Source: Clostridium sp. MCC353 (lineage in GTDB: Bacteria > Bacillota > Clostridia > Lachnospirales > Lachnospiraceae). Taken from it: a DNA stretch of 53,105 bases. Location: NCBI RefSeq assembly GCF_018785315.1, contig NZ_WQPN01000029.1, positions 1 to 53,105 on the forward strand, written 5' to 3'. Shown piece by piece: positions 1 to 10,300 of the stretch. Positions within the stretch are counted from its first letter, which is position 1; each line of letters begins with the position of its first letter. A program made the position numbers and the translations under genes. The notes beneath the pieces were generated by a model. It was not told the DNA's origin and did no database searches. It saw nothing but the letters and a program-made list of their open reading frames with translations.

Positions 1-98
1 CAGAATGGGCTGGGGGGCCGTCCCAGCCCATTCTGATCCCCCGTCCGGCCTCCGCCCCCGCGTCCCGCTTTTCTGCTGGTTTTCTCTGGCGGATGTAA
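1..98. repeat. Right end of a long palindromic repeat cut by the window edge (copy A0)
   Basis: The first 35 bases form a hairpin with 14-bp arms (CAGAATGGGCTGGG and its complement). Bases 80-98 (CTTTTCTGCTGGTTTTCTC, inside a longer match) repeat the right end of the palindrome at 17786-18118, and the same end appears inverted at 52982. The left arm lies outside the window, so its length is unknown. It could also terminate transcription of the 204-1307 gene. Confidence 0.55.
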
Positions 99-203
99 AA
101 ATCAACTTTTATACATAGATGCTCAAGATGATTTGTAAGTTTCTATATTAAGAGGACTTTGGTGAGAAAGGAAGCAGGCTGGAAATGGCTTGATGCAGTA
201 TTA

Positions 204-1307
204 TTAACTGGATAATACCTCAAAATCCAGAGTACCCTGCCCGGAGCCGTTCACGATGAGCGTGATCGAATGGGGGCCGGGAAAATGCTTTCTTGAGGTT
301 TTATCGGCAAAAGAATGTTTTTTTGTATATGTTTTTTCCTCATTTTCCTTTAAAAAGATTTCGGATATTTGGAATATCTTTCTGTTGCGTCTGCCGCTTG
401 ATTTTACAAAATCGATGCCGTATTCCAGACGTACCTTGGCGGCTTTTCTGCCCTTTACTTTAAAGGAAAAGGTCAGGTCAGAACCGATAGAGACGGACGA
501 TGGGGTCAGGGTAAAGACCTCCACATCCACGCTGCCGGCATCTGAAAATCCAAAGATATCCAAGACATCCCTGTCGCCCTTTTTAAGAAGCGTCCTGCAT
601 CCATGTTTTACAATCCAATCTGTATGTTTGTTTTTTCCGTACCAATCCACTGCGATTTTTTTAATCAGGTCCGGGTGGGTTTTGGAAATATCGTTTAGGT
701 TGTTGGCAACGCTTTTACGGACGTACTCCGATGGGTCGGCTTTCAGCTTCTCCAATATCCTTAAAACCGGGGATGGATCTTTTTTGAAGTTTGGCAGTGC
801 CTGACCCCAGGGCAGACTGGGGCGGCAGCCCTCGCTGGCAAGGCGACGGACATGCTCATTGTCATGTCCGGCCCAGGCCTCCATCTGCTTCATCATGCGC
901 TCTTCATTTTTTATAATAAACGGCCTTACGGCAAATTCTGAAGAGGAGAAGGGGGTATACCGTTCTAACGCTGCGATTGACAAATCCCAATAACGTTCAT
1001 CCTGACCAAATACTTCCACAAAATCCGGGAAACACATGAAAGCAAAGTCGTTAAACCCTGCCGGATATCCTGCAACTACTTTATCGAGGATGGCCAGCGC
1101 CTGTTCGTAATCATCGGGCAGATAGGTTCCCAAATTTAGGGCAATCTTCCTCATGCGCGCTTTCAGTTCTAATTCCTCCCACGTTTCATCCATGACACTG
1201 CCAATAAAATCATCAGCCCGAAACGAATGATCTGCAGCCTTGATGCGCAAAGCCAGCTCATAAAGTGAATCATAATTATAATACTTGTTTTTTAGTAATT
1301 CCGGCAT
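204..1307 (-). CDS. DNA alkylation repair protein, AlkC/AlkD HEAT-repeat family
   Basis: The 367-residue protein resembles DNA glycosylases that remove alkylated bases (3-methyladenine type) using HEAT-like repeats and no base flipping. Residues about 1-255 are helical repeats; the stretch around ERMMKQMEAWAGHDNEHVRRLASEGCRPSLPW is typical of the AlkC-like (COG4335) branch. Residues about 265-365 are beta-rich and look like the C-terminal Ig-like domain known in some AlkC proteins. The start is the ATG at 1307, six bases after a GGAG; an in-frame TTG at 1325 overlaps that site and is less likely. It is a single gene with the ABC exporter operon downstream of its start region. Family assignment is confident; substrate is inferred. 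Confidence 0.82.
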   Translation of the reverse strand: MPELLKNKYYNYDSLYELALRIKAADHSFRADDFIGSVMDETWEELELKARMRKIALNLGTYLPDDYEQALAILDKVVAGYPAGFNDFAFMCFPDFVEVFGQDERYWDLSIAALERYTPFSSSEFAVRPFIIKNEERMMKQMEAWAGHDNEHVRRLASEGCRPSLPWGQALPNFKKDPSPVLRILEKLKADPSEYVRKSVANNLNDISKTHPDLIKKIAVDWYGKNKHTDWIVKHGCRTLLKKGDRDVLDIFGFSDAGSVDVEVFTLTPSSVSIGSDLTFSFKVKGRKAAKVRLEYGIDFVKSSGRRNRKIFQISEIFLKENEEKTYTKKHSFADKTSRKHFPGPHSITLIVNGSGQGTLDFEVLSS

Positions 1308-1403
1308 GTTCATCTCCTGTTTCAATATTATTCAATGCGGGATAGGGCCAGTATACAAGAGCTTATATGCAGGCCCTTAACCCCCTTTCTGTCCGTACCT
1401 TTT

Positions 1404-3278
1404 TTAATCCAGCTCCTTCAGACCTGTATAGAGTTCATAATACCTGCCCTTCATAGCCAGCAGATCGTCGTGGTCTCCCCGTTCGATAATCCGGCCATTT
1501 TCCAATACCATAATTGCATTGGCATTTCTTACCGTGGACAAGCGGTGAGCGATCACCAAAGTGGTCCTGTCGGCCATCAGACGGTCCATTCCATGCTCGA
1601 TATGCTTCTCAGTCCTGGTGTCAACCGAACTTGTGGCCTCATCCAGGATCAGGATCGGCGCCTTGGAAACCGCGGCCCTGGCGATGTTCAGAAGCTGTCT
1701 CTGGCCCTGGCTCAAATTCGCTCCGTCGCCTTCCAGCATAGTGTCATACCCATGAGGCAGACGCATGATGAAAGAGTGGGCGGACGCTGTCTTGGCGGCC
1801 TGAATCACTTCCTCGTCGGTAGCATCCAGACGTCCGTAACGGATATTTTCCATCACGGTTCCCGTGAACAAATGGGTATCCTGAAGCACCATGGCGATAT
1901 TCTTACGCAGTTCATCCCTTCTCATGTGGTTGATGTTCACCCCGTCAATGGTGATCGTGCCCGACTGGATATCGTAGAAACGGTTCAGCAGATTGGTGAT
2001 CGTCGTTTTTCCCGCTCCCGTAGATCCTACGAAGGCGATCTTCTGCCCCGGTTTGGCATAGAGGCTGATATCCTTTAAAATCACCTTTTCCGGGTCATAT
2101 CCAAAGGTAACATGGTCAAATCTCACATCCCCCTGCATCGGATGAAGGATGACGGCGTCTGAATCATCCACTGGCTCCGGCTCCGCATCCATGACGGAAA
2201 ATACCCGTTCCGCACCGGCAAGGGCTGAGAATACATTGCTGATTTGCATGGATATCTCATTAATCGGCCGGCTGAACTGTCTGGAAAAGTTCAAGAATAC
2301 AGTCAGGCCGCCCACATCGAAATTTTTAAACACGCACAGAAGTCCGCCGATACAGGCAGTCAGCGCATAATTCACCTGGCTTAAATTCCCCATCACAGGC
2401 CCCATAATGCCGCCGAAAAACTGGGCCCGGATCTGGTTATTCCTCAGGTCTTCATTTAAAATGGAGAACTCCTCAATGGCCACATCCTCATGGCAGAACA
2501 CCTTTACCACCTTCTGCCCCGTAATTGTCTCCTCAATATAACCGTTAACAGCCCCCAAAGACGCCTGCTGGGCTGAAAAATACTTCTGGCTCCGTCTGGC
2601 CACCGCGCCTCCGGCCCGCATCATCAGCGGGATCATCAGCACCGTGATAATGGTCAGATAGATATTGGTATAGATCATCAGGCCCAAAGTGCCGATAATG
2701 CTGAGGGCCCCGGAAAACAACTGAACCAATGTGCTGCTCAACATCTGCCCGATAGTATCCACGTCATTGGTATAGCGGCTCATGAGATCGCCATTGTTGT
2801 GGGTATCGTAATACCGGATCGGAAGTTTCTGCATTTTGGTAAATAAGTCATTCCTGATCTTCTGCAGCGCATTCTGGGCCACGGTCAGCATCACCTTGGC
2901 CTGGGCGTAGTTTGCCGCCACGCCGATGATGTAAACAGCCCCCATCACCACAAGGGCCCGGGCCAGGCCGGCCGCGTCCCCTCTCCCGTTTTGAGGGGCT
3001 ATATAAGTGTTGATAATCGGACGGAGCATATAGGCGCCCGCCAGGCTTCCAAAGGTATTGACGATCACACAGACAAAGGCGAGCATCATCATGGGCTTAT
3101 CTTCATCCAGATATGCCAGCAGCCGTTTTACGGTTTCCTTACTCTGATTCGGCTTTTTCCCGTCGGCCGCCGCCCTCCTGGCTGCCGGACCGCCGCCCAT
3201 AGGGCCTCTTTTAGGCATGGGCGCCGAATATCTGCCGTATCTGCGTTTCAGGCTTTCAATCTTCTGTTGTCTCTCCAT
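1404..3278 (-). CDS. ABC exporter half-transporter, catalytic subunit (BmrD/YheH type)
   Basis: The 624-residue protein fuses six membrane helices (about 60-345) to an ATPase domain. Walker A is GSTGAGKTT (about 418-426), the signature is NLSQGQ (about 521-526), Walker B ends in ILILDE with the catalytic Glu present, and the switch His sits in IAHRLS (about 578). A basic, Gly/Pro-rich cytoplasmic N-terminus of about 45 residues precedes the first helix. Its ATG overlaps the stop codon of the upstream half-transporter by one base, so the two are translationally coupled and probably form a heterodimer. The family exports drugs, lipids or peptides; the substrate cannot be read from the sequence. 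Co-transcription with marR suggests inducible multidrug efflux. Confidence 0.9.
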   Translation of the reverse strand: MERQQKIESLKRRYGRYSAPMPKRGPMGGGPAARRAAADGKKPNQSKETVKRLLAYLDEDKPMMMLAFVCVIVNTFGSLAGAYMLRPIINTYIAPQNGRGDAAGLARALVVMGAVYIIGVAANYAQAKVMLTVAQNALQKIRNDLFTKMQKLPIRYYDTHNNGDLMSRYTNDVDTIGQMLSSTLVQLFSGALSIIGTLGLMIYTNIYLTIITVLMIPLMMRAGGAVARRSQKYFSAQQASLGAVNGYIEETITGQKVVKVFCHEDVAIEEFSILNEDLRNNQIRAQFFGGIMGPVMGNLSQVNYALTACIGGLLCVFKNFDVGGLTVFLNFSRQFSRPINEISMQISNVFSALAGAERVFSVMDAEPEPVDDSDAVILHPMQGDVRFDHVTFGYDPEKVILKDISLYAKPGQKIAFVGSTGAGKTTITNLLNRFYDIQSGTITIDGVNINHMRRDELRKNIAMVLQDTHLFTGTVMENIRYGRLDATDEEVIQAAKTASAHSFIMRLPHGYDTMLEGDGANLSQGQRQLLNIARAAVSKAPILILDEATSSVDTRTEKHIEHGMDRLMADRTTLVIAHRLSTVRNANAIMVLENGRIIERGDHDDLLAMKGRYYELYTGLKELD

Positions 3279-5017
3279 TATGCTGTCGCCTCGCTTTCCC
3301 TGTCACGCTGTGAATAATAGATTTCCTGATATGCCTCACATCCGGCCATCAGCTGGCTGTGGTTCCCGATGCCGATGATCCTGCCGTCATCGATGACAAT
3401 GATCTGGTCCGCTCCTTCCACCGATCCGATTCTCTGCGCTATGATAAATTTCGTGGTATCCTTCAGTGTGGTCTGGAAACACTCCCGTATTTTAGCTTCT
3501 GTGGCAGTATCCACAGCGCTGGTGCTGTCGTCCAGAATCAATATTTTCGGCCGTTTTAAAAGGGCCCGGGCAATACAGAGCCTCTGCTTCTGGCCGCCTG
3601 AAACATTGACGCCGCCCTGCCCCATCTCCGTCCGGTATCCGTCAGGAAAAGAAGTCACAAATCCGTCCGCCTGGGCGCTGTCCGCAGTCTCCCTCACCTG
3701 CTCAAAGGTTGCATTTTCATCTCCCCATCTGAGGTTTTCCTCGATAGTTCCGGAGAACAGCACATTTTTCTGAAGGACCATGCCCACGCCCTCTCTCAAA
3801 TTCTTCAAAGAATAATCTCTCACATCGATTCCGTCCACTAACACCTGGCCTTCTGTGGCATCGTAAAGTCTTGGTATCATCTGGACCAGGCTGGTCTTGC
3901 CGCTGCCCGTGGCGCCGATAATGCCGATGGTCTGCCCCGGTTCGGCAATGAAGCTGATGTGCTCCAGAACCATACCTTCGTCCTGACTGCCATAGCGGAA
4001 GCTGACATCCTTAAATTCCACCCTTCCCCGTTCCACCAGGGCGTCTTTTCTGGACGCGTGCTCATCCGTTAAATCCACCTCGGTATCCATCACTTCATTC
4101 ACACGTTTTATGGAGGCCATGGCCCGGGAACTCTGTAAAAATACCATGGACAGCATCATCAGGGACATCAAAATCTGCACAATATACGTGGTAAACGCAG
4201 TCAGATCCCCGACCTTCATATCTCCCGCAATAATGATATTTCCACCATACCAGACCACTGCCAGGGTTGTGACGTTCATGGCCAGCATCATCACCGGCAT
4301 GGTGGCGATCACGATCTTCATCGCGTTTAAACTGCTCTGCTTTAACTCTTCATTGGTGTTCTTAAACTTCTCTTCTTCGTAATCCTCCCGCACAAAGGAC
4401 TTAATCACCCTTACGTTGGTCAGCATTTCCTGAATGCCGGAATTGAGCCGGTCAATCTTCTTCTGCATGATTTCAAAGCGGGGAAATGCGGTCTTTAAAA
4501 TCACTGCAATGGCCGCTGTCAGAAGAGGGATTACCACTAAAATAACTGCCGCCAGCTTCGCATTCATCAAAAATGCCATGATCAATGCCCCCACCAGCAT
4601 TCCCGGCGCGCGCAGCATCATCCTAAGCCCCATCATCAGCACATTCTGAACCTGCTGGATGTCATTGGTAAGTCTGGTTACCAATGAACCGGTGCTGAAT
4701 TTATCAATGTTCTGGAAAGAAAATCCCTGGACTTTCGTAAATATATCATTTCTCAAATCGCTGGTGAAACAAATTGACGCCTTGGCTGAAAAATAAGCCC
4801 CTCCAATTCCTCCGGCCGCCATGACCACAGTGGCTAACACCATGACCATGCCGACACTGATAATATATCCGGAATTGCGTTCCGCCACCCCGTTGTTGAT
4901 GATCAATGACATCAGCTTAGGCAGCATAATTTCTCCAAATACCTCAGTCAGCATCAGAAGCGGTCCCAAAATAAAAGCGCTTAAATAAGGCTTTGCATAT
5001 TTTTTATAACGTTTCAT
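3278..5017 (-). CDS. ABC exporter half-transporter, degenerate-site subunit (BmrC/YheI type)
   Basis: The 579-residue half-transporter has six helices (about 15-305) and an ATPase domain with Walker A GATGSGKTS (about 368-376) and an intact NVSGGQ signature. Two catalytic positions are changed: the Walker B Glu is Asp (ILILDD, about 497) and the switch His is Gln (IIAQRIG, about 528). The partner at 1404-3278 has normal Glu and His but a LSQGQ signature. This is the asymmetry expected of heterodimeric exporters with one consensus and one degenerate ATP site, as in BmrCD and TM287/288. The start codon overlaps the marR stop codon (ATGA), so marR and both subunits form one operon. Confidence 0.9.
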   Translation of the reverse strand: MKRYKKYAKPYLSAFILGPLLMLTEVFGEIMLPKLMSLIINNGVAERNSGYIISVGMVMVLATVVMAAGGIGGAYFSAKASICFTSDLRNDIFTKVQGFSFQNIDKFSTGSLVTRLTNDIQQVQNVLMMGLRMMLRAPGMLVGALIMAFLMNAKLAAVILVVIPLLTAAIAVILKTAFPRFEIMQKKIDRLNSGIQEMLTNVRVIKSFVREDYEEEKFKNTNEELKQSSLNAMKIVIATMPVMMLAMNVTTLAVVWYGGNIIIAGDMKVGDLTAFTTYIVQILMSLMMLSMVFLQSSRAMASIKRVNEVMDTEVDLTDEHASRKDALVERGRVEFKDVSFRYGSQDEGMVLEHISFIAEPGQTIGIIGATGSGKTSLVQMIPRLYDATEGQVLVDGIDVRDYSLKNLREGVGMVLQKNVLFSGTIEENLRWGDENATFEQVRETADSAQADGFVTSFPDGYRTEMGQGGVNVSGGQKQRLCIARALLKRPKILILDDSTSAVDTATEAKIRECFQTTLKDTTKFIIAQRIGSVEGADQIIVIDDGRIIGIGNHSQLMAGCEAYQEIYYSQRDRESEATA

Positions 5018-5493
5018 CTATGTCCCTCCTTTTCCGTCTCCGTCATCAGATTCTGCAAATTCATATTCATACGTTTAAAAAGCCCCTCCAGACAGTTCAT
5101 CTCCTCTTCGGAAAATCCCAAAAACATCTGCTCCTCCACATAGCGGAAAAACTTCATGCTGCTTTCCACAACCTGGCTGCCCTTTTCCGTAATGCAGATT
5201 TTATTAAACCGGTTATCCTCCTGATCCACAATCCTCTTAATATATCCGCCTTTTTCCAGCTTCTTCAAAGAAACCGCTATGGTGGCGGTAGAAACGTGAA
5301 ACGTCTTGGCGATATCCTTCTGCGAGGAATTGGGGGTTTTGGCGATGAACATGAGAATCTGGTGCTGGCTCCGGTAGACGCCTGTTTTGTTGAGCTGGCG
5401 TTCCAACACCGCCCGGTGCAGGCGATTTCCATAAATATATTCCCCTATTAATGTATGATATGGAGAATCCCAGTCCTTTAAACCTTGATTCAT
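5014..5493 (-). CDS. MarR-family transcriptional regulator of the ABC exporter operon
   Basis: A 159-residue winged-helix protein. The DNA-binding region is at about 55-100 (SSQKDIAKTFHVSTATIAVSLKKLEKGGYIKR) with the wing in the following beta strands (DQEDNRFNKICITEKG). MarR dimers usually repress their own operon and release DNA on binding small lipophilic ligands. The gene is first in an operon with two half-transporters and overlaps the next gene by four bases. AT-rich inverted repeats lie directly downstream of its promoter, which fits autorepression. The start ATG at 5493 has an AGGAGG-like SD about eight bases upstream. Confidence 0.9.
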   Translation of the reverse strand: MNQGLKDWDSPYHTLIGEYIYGNRLHRAVLERQLNKTGVYRSQHQILMFIAKTPNSSQKDIAKTFHVSTATIAVSLKKLEKGGYIKRIVDQEDNRFNKICITEKGSQVVESSMKFFRYVEEQMFLGFSEEEMNCLEGLFKRMNMNLQNLMTETEKEGHR

Positions 5494-5518
5494 CCTATTA
5501 CCTCCTTTCCTTTTGTCC

Positions 5519-5576
5519 TGATTAATTAGCTAAGTAATAATTAATTACATAATAGTTAACTAATTAACTGTTAACC
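5519..5576. promoter_or_regulatory. Candidate MarR operator array
   Basis: Between the marR promoter and its SD lies a run of overlapping AT-rich inverted repeats: GTTAA-CTAA-TTAAC at 5555-5568, further TTAAC and TTAATTA motifs on either side. They begin immediately after the -10 box, where a bound repressor would block initiation or early elongation. Assignment to MarR is inferred from position and symmetry. Confidence 0.55.
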
Positions 5577-5605
5577 ATTATAAAAGCACCTGCGTATTTT
5601 TGCAA
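5577..5605 (-). promoter_or_regulatory. marR-ABC operon promoter
   Basis: On the minus strand TTGCAA (5600-5605) and TATAAT (5577-5582) are separated by 17 bases, a strong sigma-A match. The spacer and -35 box overlap the terminator hairpin of the upstream diguanylate-type gene. Confidence 0.75.
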
Positions 5606-5613
5606 GTGCTTTT
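5582..5613 (-). terminator. Terminator of the GGDEF-EAL gene, overlapping the marR promoter
   Basis: In minus-strand RNA AAAAGCACUUGC pairs with GCAGGUGCUUUU through a G-U wobble around an eight-base loop; in the plus-strand RNA the same position is a C-A mismatch, so the hairpin favours minus-strand transcripts. The U tract is short (UUUUAU). Confidence 0.6.
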
Positions 5614-5672
5614 TTTACTTCTGATAGTGACTTCTGATAATGTAACAAGCCTGAACCGTTACCAGATGATTT

Positions 5673-7343
5673 TTATTTCAGATAATTTTTTTCAAATGTT
5701 TCTGCCGGAACCGGCCTTCCGAAATAGTAGCCCTGTATATATTCCAGACCAATATCTTTCACCACTTTGTATTCATCCTCCGTTTCCAACCCTTCCAGGC
5801 ATACTTCCTTACCGACATCATGGCACAGGGCCACGATAAAACGGATGAATGTCACATCAAAAGAGCTGGAAATTTCCCTGACGAACGTCTGGTCAATCTT
5901 TACCAAGTCTACCGGCGTATTCTTCAGCACGCCAAGGGAGGAATATCCTGTGCCAAAGTCATCCATAGCCACGGAAATCCCCATATCCTGAATCCTGCGG
6001 AACTTTTCATTCACCCGGTCCTGTTCCCGGATCAGATAGGTCTCAGTCAGTTCCAGCAGCAGGTTCCCGCTGGGCACTCCGGTTTCCTCCAGCACCCCAC
6101 AGATGAAATTGACGAAATCAGCCTCCACCACCTGCAGATAGGACAGATTGATGCTCATCAGGAAATCGGGCTGTTTTTTTATCCATTCCCTGCACTGCAG
6201 CACAGCCTGTCTGAATATCCACCGGCCCGCCGGAAGGATTAAGCTGCTCCGCTCCAAAAGAGGGATGAATTCATAAGGCGGAATATTGCCGTACTTCTCA
6301 CAGTTCCAACGGACGAGGGCTTCGGCCCCTGCGATCCGTCCGGTCCGGGCTTCCACCTGGGGCTGGTAATAGAGGGTGAAATGCTTGAAATCATTCTCAA
6401 TATCTTCCCTGAGAAGTTCCAGCAGTTCCAGATCCCTTTCCTTTCTCTCCAAAATCTCATCGGAAAAGATGGTGAGACGGTTCTTCCCCTGGTTCTTGGA
6501 ATACTCCATCGAATATCCGGCAAATTTGAGCAGGGTCAGGTAGTCTGACGCGTCCTTGGGATAAAATGTGCCTCCGGCCGAAACCGTACAGTAATACCTC
6601 TTATCGTTATACTGCTGCTGATGCTGGCACATCTCAAAGATCCTGCGGTAAATGCTCTCAAAAATATCACCGGCCGGATTCTTTACAATGATACAGAACT
6701 CATCCCCGTCCATGCGGTACAGTTTCGCATTGCCCGGCAGGATGCCGGACACCTTCTGGGACAGAATCCTGATCACCTCGTCTCCGAACACCCGGTCATA
6801 TAAATTGTTGATATTCTTGAAATTATCGATCCCAAGCTGGAGGATTCCGAAAGGAACGCCTGGATACTCCTGGATCATCCTGCGGACTTCTTTTTCAAAT
6901 TCGAATTTATTGTATAATCCGGTGATATGATCCACCCGGTTCTTTTTATCCAGATTGGTTATAATTCCCGCAAACAGATTGGGACAGCCTTCTTCATCCC
7001 GGATCATATGGCCCCGGCACCTGAGCCAGACCCATTCTCCCGAACGGTTTTTCGCCCGGTATTCCACACTGTGGCTTTCCGCTCTCCCGTCCGCCACCTC
7101 CTGGTTGGCCTCCAAAAACACCTGGCTGTCATGGGGATGTATTTTTTCCGCCCAAAATAAAGCCGCGTCAGGCACAACCTGACCGGGCAGGCCGAATTCC
7201 TCCACCATATTGGGGCTGTAGCGGAATGTCCCCGTCTTCATATTCCCCACATAGATATAATTCTCCGTGCTTTCCGCCAGGGCTTCAAAAAGATGTTCCT
7301 TGTCATACTCAAAGTCCTGCACACGCTTATCATTTTCCATCAT
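5673..7343 (-). CDS. PAS-GGDEF-EAL signalling protein, probable c-di-GMP phosphodiesterase
   Basis: The 556-residue protein has a PAS/PAC sensor (about 20-130), a GGDEF domain (about 135-295) and an EAL domain (about 305-550), with no membrane segment. The GGDEF signature reads DGDEF (212-216), with the first Gly changed to Asp, so cyclase activity is doubtful. The EAL domain keeps EALVRW (about 341), the ELTET region, DDFGTGYSSL (461-470), VKID and the final QGYYFGRP, so phosphodiesterase activity is likely, perhaps with the GGDEF domain acting as a GTP sensor. The start is the first of two adjacent ATGs, seven bases after GGAGG. It lies 21 bases downstream of the SNF2 gene and probably shares its transcript. 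Confidence 0.88.
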   Translation of the reverse strand: MMENDKRVQDFEYDKEHLFEALAESTENYIYVGNMKTGTFRYSPNMVEEFGLPGQVVPDAALFWAEKIHPHDSQVFLEANQEVADGRAESHSVEYRAKNRSGEWVWLRCRGHMIRDEEGCPNLFAGIITNLDKKNRVDHITGLYNKFEFEKEVRRMIQEYPGVPFGILQLGIDNFKNINNLYDRVFGDEVIRILSQKVSGILPGNAKLYRMDGDEFCIIVKNPAGDIFESIYRRIFEMCQHQQQYNDKRYYCTVSAGGTFYPKDASDYLTLLKFAGYSMEYSKNQGKNRLTIFSDEILERKERDLELLELLREDIENDFKHFTLYYQPQVEARTGRIAGAEALVRWNCEKYGNIPPYEFIPLLERSSLILPAGRWIFRQAVLQCREWIKKQPDFLMSINLSYLQVVEADFVNFICGVLEETGVPSGNLLLELTETYLIREQDRVNEKFRRIQDMGISVAMDDFGTGYSSLGVLKNTPVDLVKIDQTFVREISSSFDVTFIRFIVALCHDVGKEVCLEGLETEDEYKVVKDIGLEYIQGYYFGRPVPAETFEKNYLK

Positions 7344-7364
7344 CCACCGTCCTCCGTCCGAATC

Positions 7365-10300
7365 CTAGCTGAGGATTTCAAGCAGTTCCTCTTTGGTCAA
7401 ACTGCTGAGCGAAACCATTCCGCCGGTTATTACCTGCTCTGCCAGATGCCTCTTGCTCTCCTGAAGTCTCAATATATTTTCTTCAATGGTATTTTTCATG
7501 ATCAGTTTAAAGACCGACACCTGCTTTTCCTGCCCGATCCGGTGGGTCCGGTCCGTTGCCTGATTCTGGGCCGCCACATTCCACCATGGATCATAGTGGA
7601 TGACCATATCGGCCGCGGTCAGGTTCAGTCCGGTCCCTCCGGCTTTCAGGGAAATCAAAAATACCGGCGTATCGTCCTTTTGAAATGAATTGACCATTTT
7701 CAGTCTTTCTTCCTTACTCGTAGCGCCAATTAAAGTATAATACGAAATCCCTTCTTTTACCAGCCTCTTTCCGATAATCTCCAACATTGAGGTGAACTGG
7801 GAGAACAACAGGATTTTATGCCCTCCTGCCACGCCGTTGAAAAGCAGGTCCATGCAGGTTTCCAGCTTGGCGGAACCGCCCTTGTAATTCTCAAAATGGA
7901 GGGAAGGGTCGCAGCAAATCTGGCGAAGGCGGGTGAGCTGTGATAGAATCTGCATTTTATCCCCGCCCCAGGAACCGTCCTGCTGTTCAAGCTGCTGTTT
8001 CAACTGATAAGCGGCAGCCGTATAAAGGTCTTTCTGTTCTTTCTCAAATCCGGAATAAACCACCGTTTCCAGCTTATCCGGCAGATCCTTCAGCACATCT
8101 TTTTTCAGCCTTCTCAGAACAAATGGGCCGATCATCCGGTGCAGGCTGTTAAGCGCGCCTTCGTCCTTTTCCTTTATGACCGGAATCTCATATTCCTTCT
8201 TAAATCTGGAATAAGTGAACAAAAAGCCCGGCATCAGATAGTCGAAAATGCTCCAGAGCTCACTGAGCCTGTTTTCAATGGGTGTGCCCGTCAACGCAAA
8301 TTTTGTCCTGGCCTTAACCGCTTTCACGGCTTTAGCGCTCAGGGTATTGGCATTTTTAATAAACTGGGCCTCATCTATGATCTGGAACCGGAAGGAGAGG
8401 TCACGGTACAAGAGGATATCCCTCTTCAACAGGTCATAGGAAGTGATCAGAACATCGAACTCTCCGGCATCCGCCAGCTTTTCTTCCCGCTCCGCCGCAC
8501 TGCCCGTAACCAGCAGGGTCTTTAACTCAGGGGCAAACTGTTTGAATTCGCATTCCCAGTTATAGACCAGGGATGCGGGGCAGACGATCAACGAAGTATC
8601 CTGACCGTTTTGATAGGATTCATCCAACAGCATGGAGATGATCTGGATCGTCTTTCCAAGCCCCATATCGTCTGCCAAAATCCCGCCGAATCCATAGGCG
8701 TCCAGCGTCCTCAGCCAGAAAAACCCCTTTTTCTGATATCCTCTTAAAACCGGCTGCAGAGGTTTCGGCACCTCAAAGTCACCGTCCTCATAGGACTTCA
8801 TGCCCCGCACCACAGCTTTAAAAAGGTTATCCCGGTAAAACGTGATCCCCTGGCTCTCCTTTAAAATGCTGTCCAGATAAAAAGCCCGGTAACGGGGCAG
8901 CCGGAGCTTCTTATCCAGCAGTTCCGCCCTGCTGACCGGAAGCCCTTCCAGGAGCTGGGCAACCGACATGAGGCCGGTGTCCTCCAACTGGATGAACTCC
9001 CCGCTTTTCAAACGGAAATACCGTTTTTTCTGGCTGTATTCGGAAAGAATACGGCTCAGTTCCGCCCCGCTCATATCCCCTGCGTCAATGGTCAGCTCCA
9101 GCCAGTCCCCGGCCATGTTGACGCCGATGGACACATTGGGAGAAGGCAGCACCTTTACCGCTTTAAAACGTTCTGATAAATATACGCTGCCAAGGGCTTC
9201 AAATTCAGCCATCCCCTGGGTCAGCAGCCGGTACATGGTATCTTCATCATCCTTTATTACCAGATTGGCCGTATCCTGTTCTTTATATTTAAAATATTTT
9301 GTGATCAGCCGGCTGATCCTATATTCCGCGGGCACATCCCGGCAGACCGCTCTGGGCACCTTTTCATCCTCCACCGGGTGGAACGAAAAATCCCCGTAGC
9401 TTAAAATGGGGCGCAGGGTCAGTTCCCTGGCGCTGGGGCTGTCAAATTCAAACCGGGCCTTCAATTCTTCCGGCTGGTAATCGGCCAGATTAACGCCTTC
9501 GCAGTCGATCACAAAACAAGGTTCCAGGTTTTTCAGGATTCTTTCATAGAATAAAGGCATATCCTTATCATTCACTTCGATTTCATGGCTTTTCACATCT
9601 TTTTGCATGATCTGCACCAGAAATTCCCCTGCCGCCCGGGTGAATTCAGAACTGCAGCAGTACAGGGCATCCTTATAACCGATATAAAGGCGGCGGTCCC
9701 CTGTAAAACAGAAAGTATCTTTATCAAGAGATATCCTGACTCCGTCCTTTCCGGCTTTACGCACAAAAATCCTCAGATCGGGATTCTGGTCCAAAACCTT
9801 CATCTTCCTGCTGTTTCCCCGCTGGTCTTCCACATCCAGCCTGCTTCCCAGCAGCAGATTGAAGAACCGGTCGCGGTTTGACCGGCTTAAATTCAGCTGC
9901 CGGATGCTGGGAATTGTGGCAAATGCGTTCTTTTGAAACTGGGCATAACACTCCTTATAGGAGCCCACCAGCTCCAGCACCAGGCCAGTCAGCTTCCTGC
10001 CTTCCTCATCAAAGGCCTCCGGGTTGTGATGAAATGCCAGACTGCTGCCGTATTCCACATAGGCCCCGTTCTCCATGGCCTCCGCAAATGCGATCAGATC
10101 CTTTACAATATAAAAGCGTTCCCTTCCCAGCCTGAATTCCGCCTTTACCTCTTTCCGTTCCAGGATCAGGCGGGGTTCAAAACTCACTTTTCCGCCTTCG
10201 CCTTCACTGTTAATCCGCGTCACTTCCCGGTTCGTGTACTCCCGGATCATGGTCCTGACTTCCGGCGACGTGTAAACCGGTTTTTCCTGCCCCTTCCCGG

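Noticed and set aside
1335-2078. Plus-strand 247-residue reading frame
   Set aside because: Antisense to the ATPase domain of an ABC exporter; GC-skewed shadow frame.
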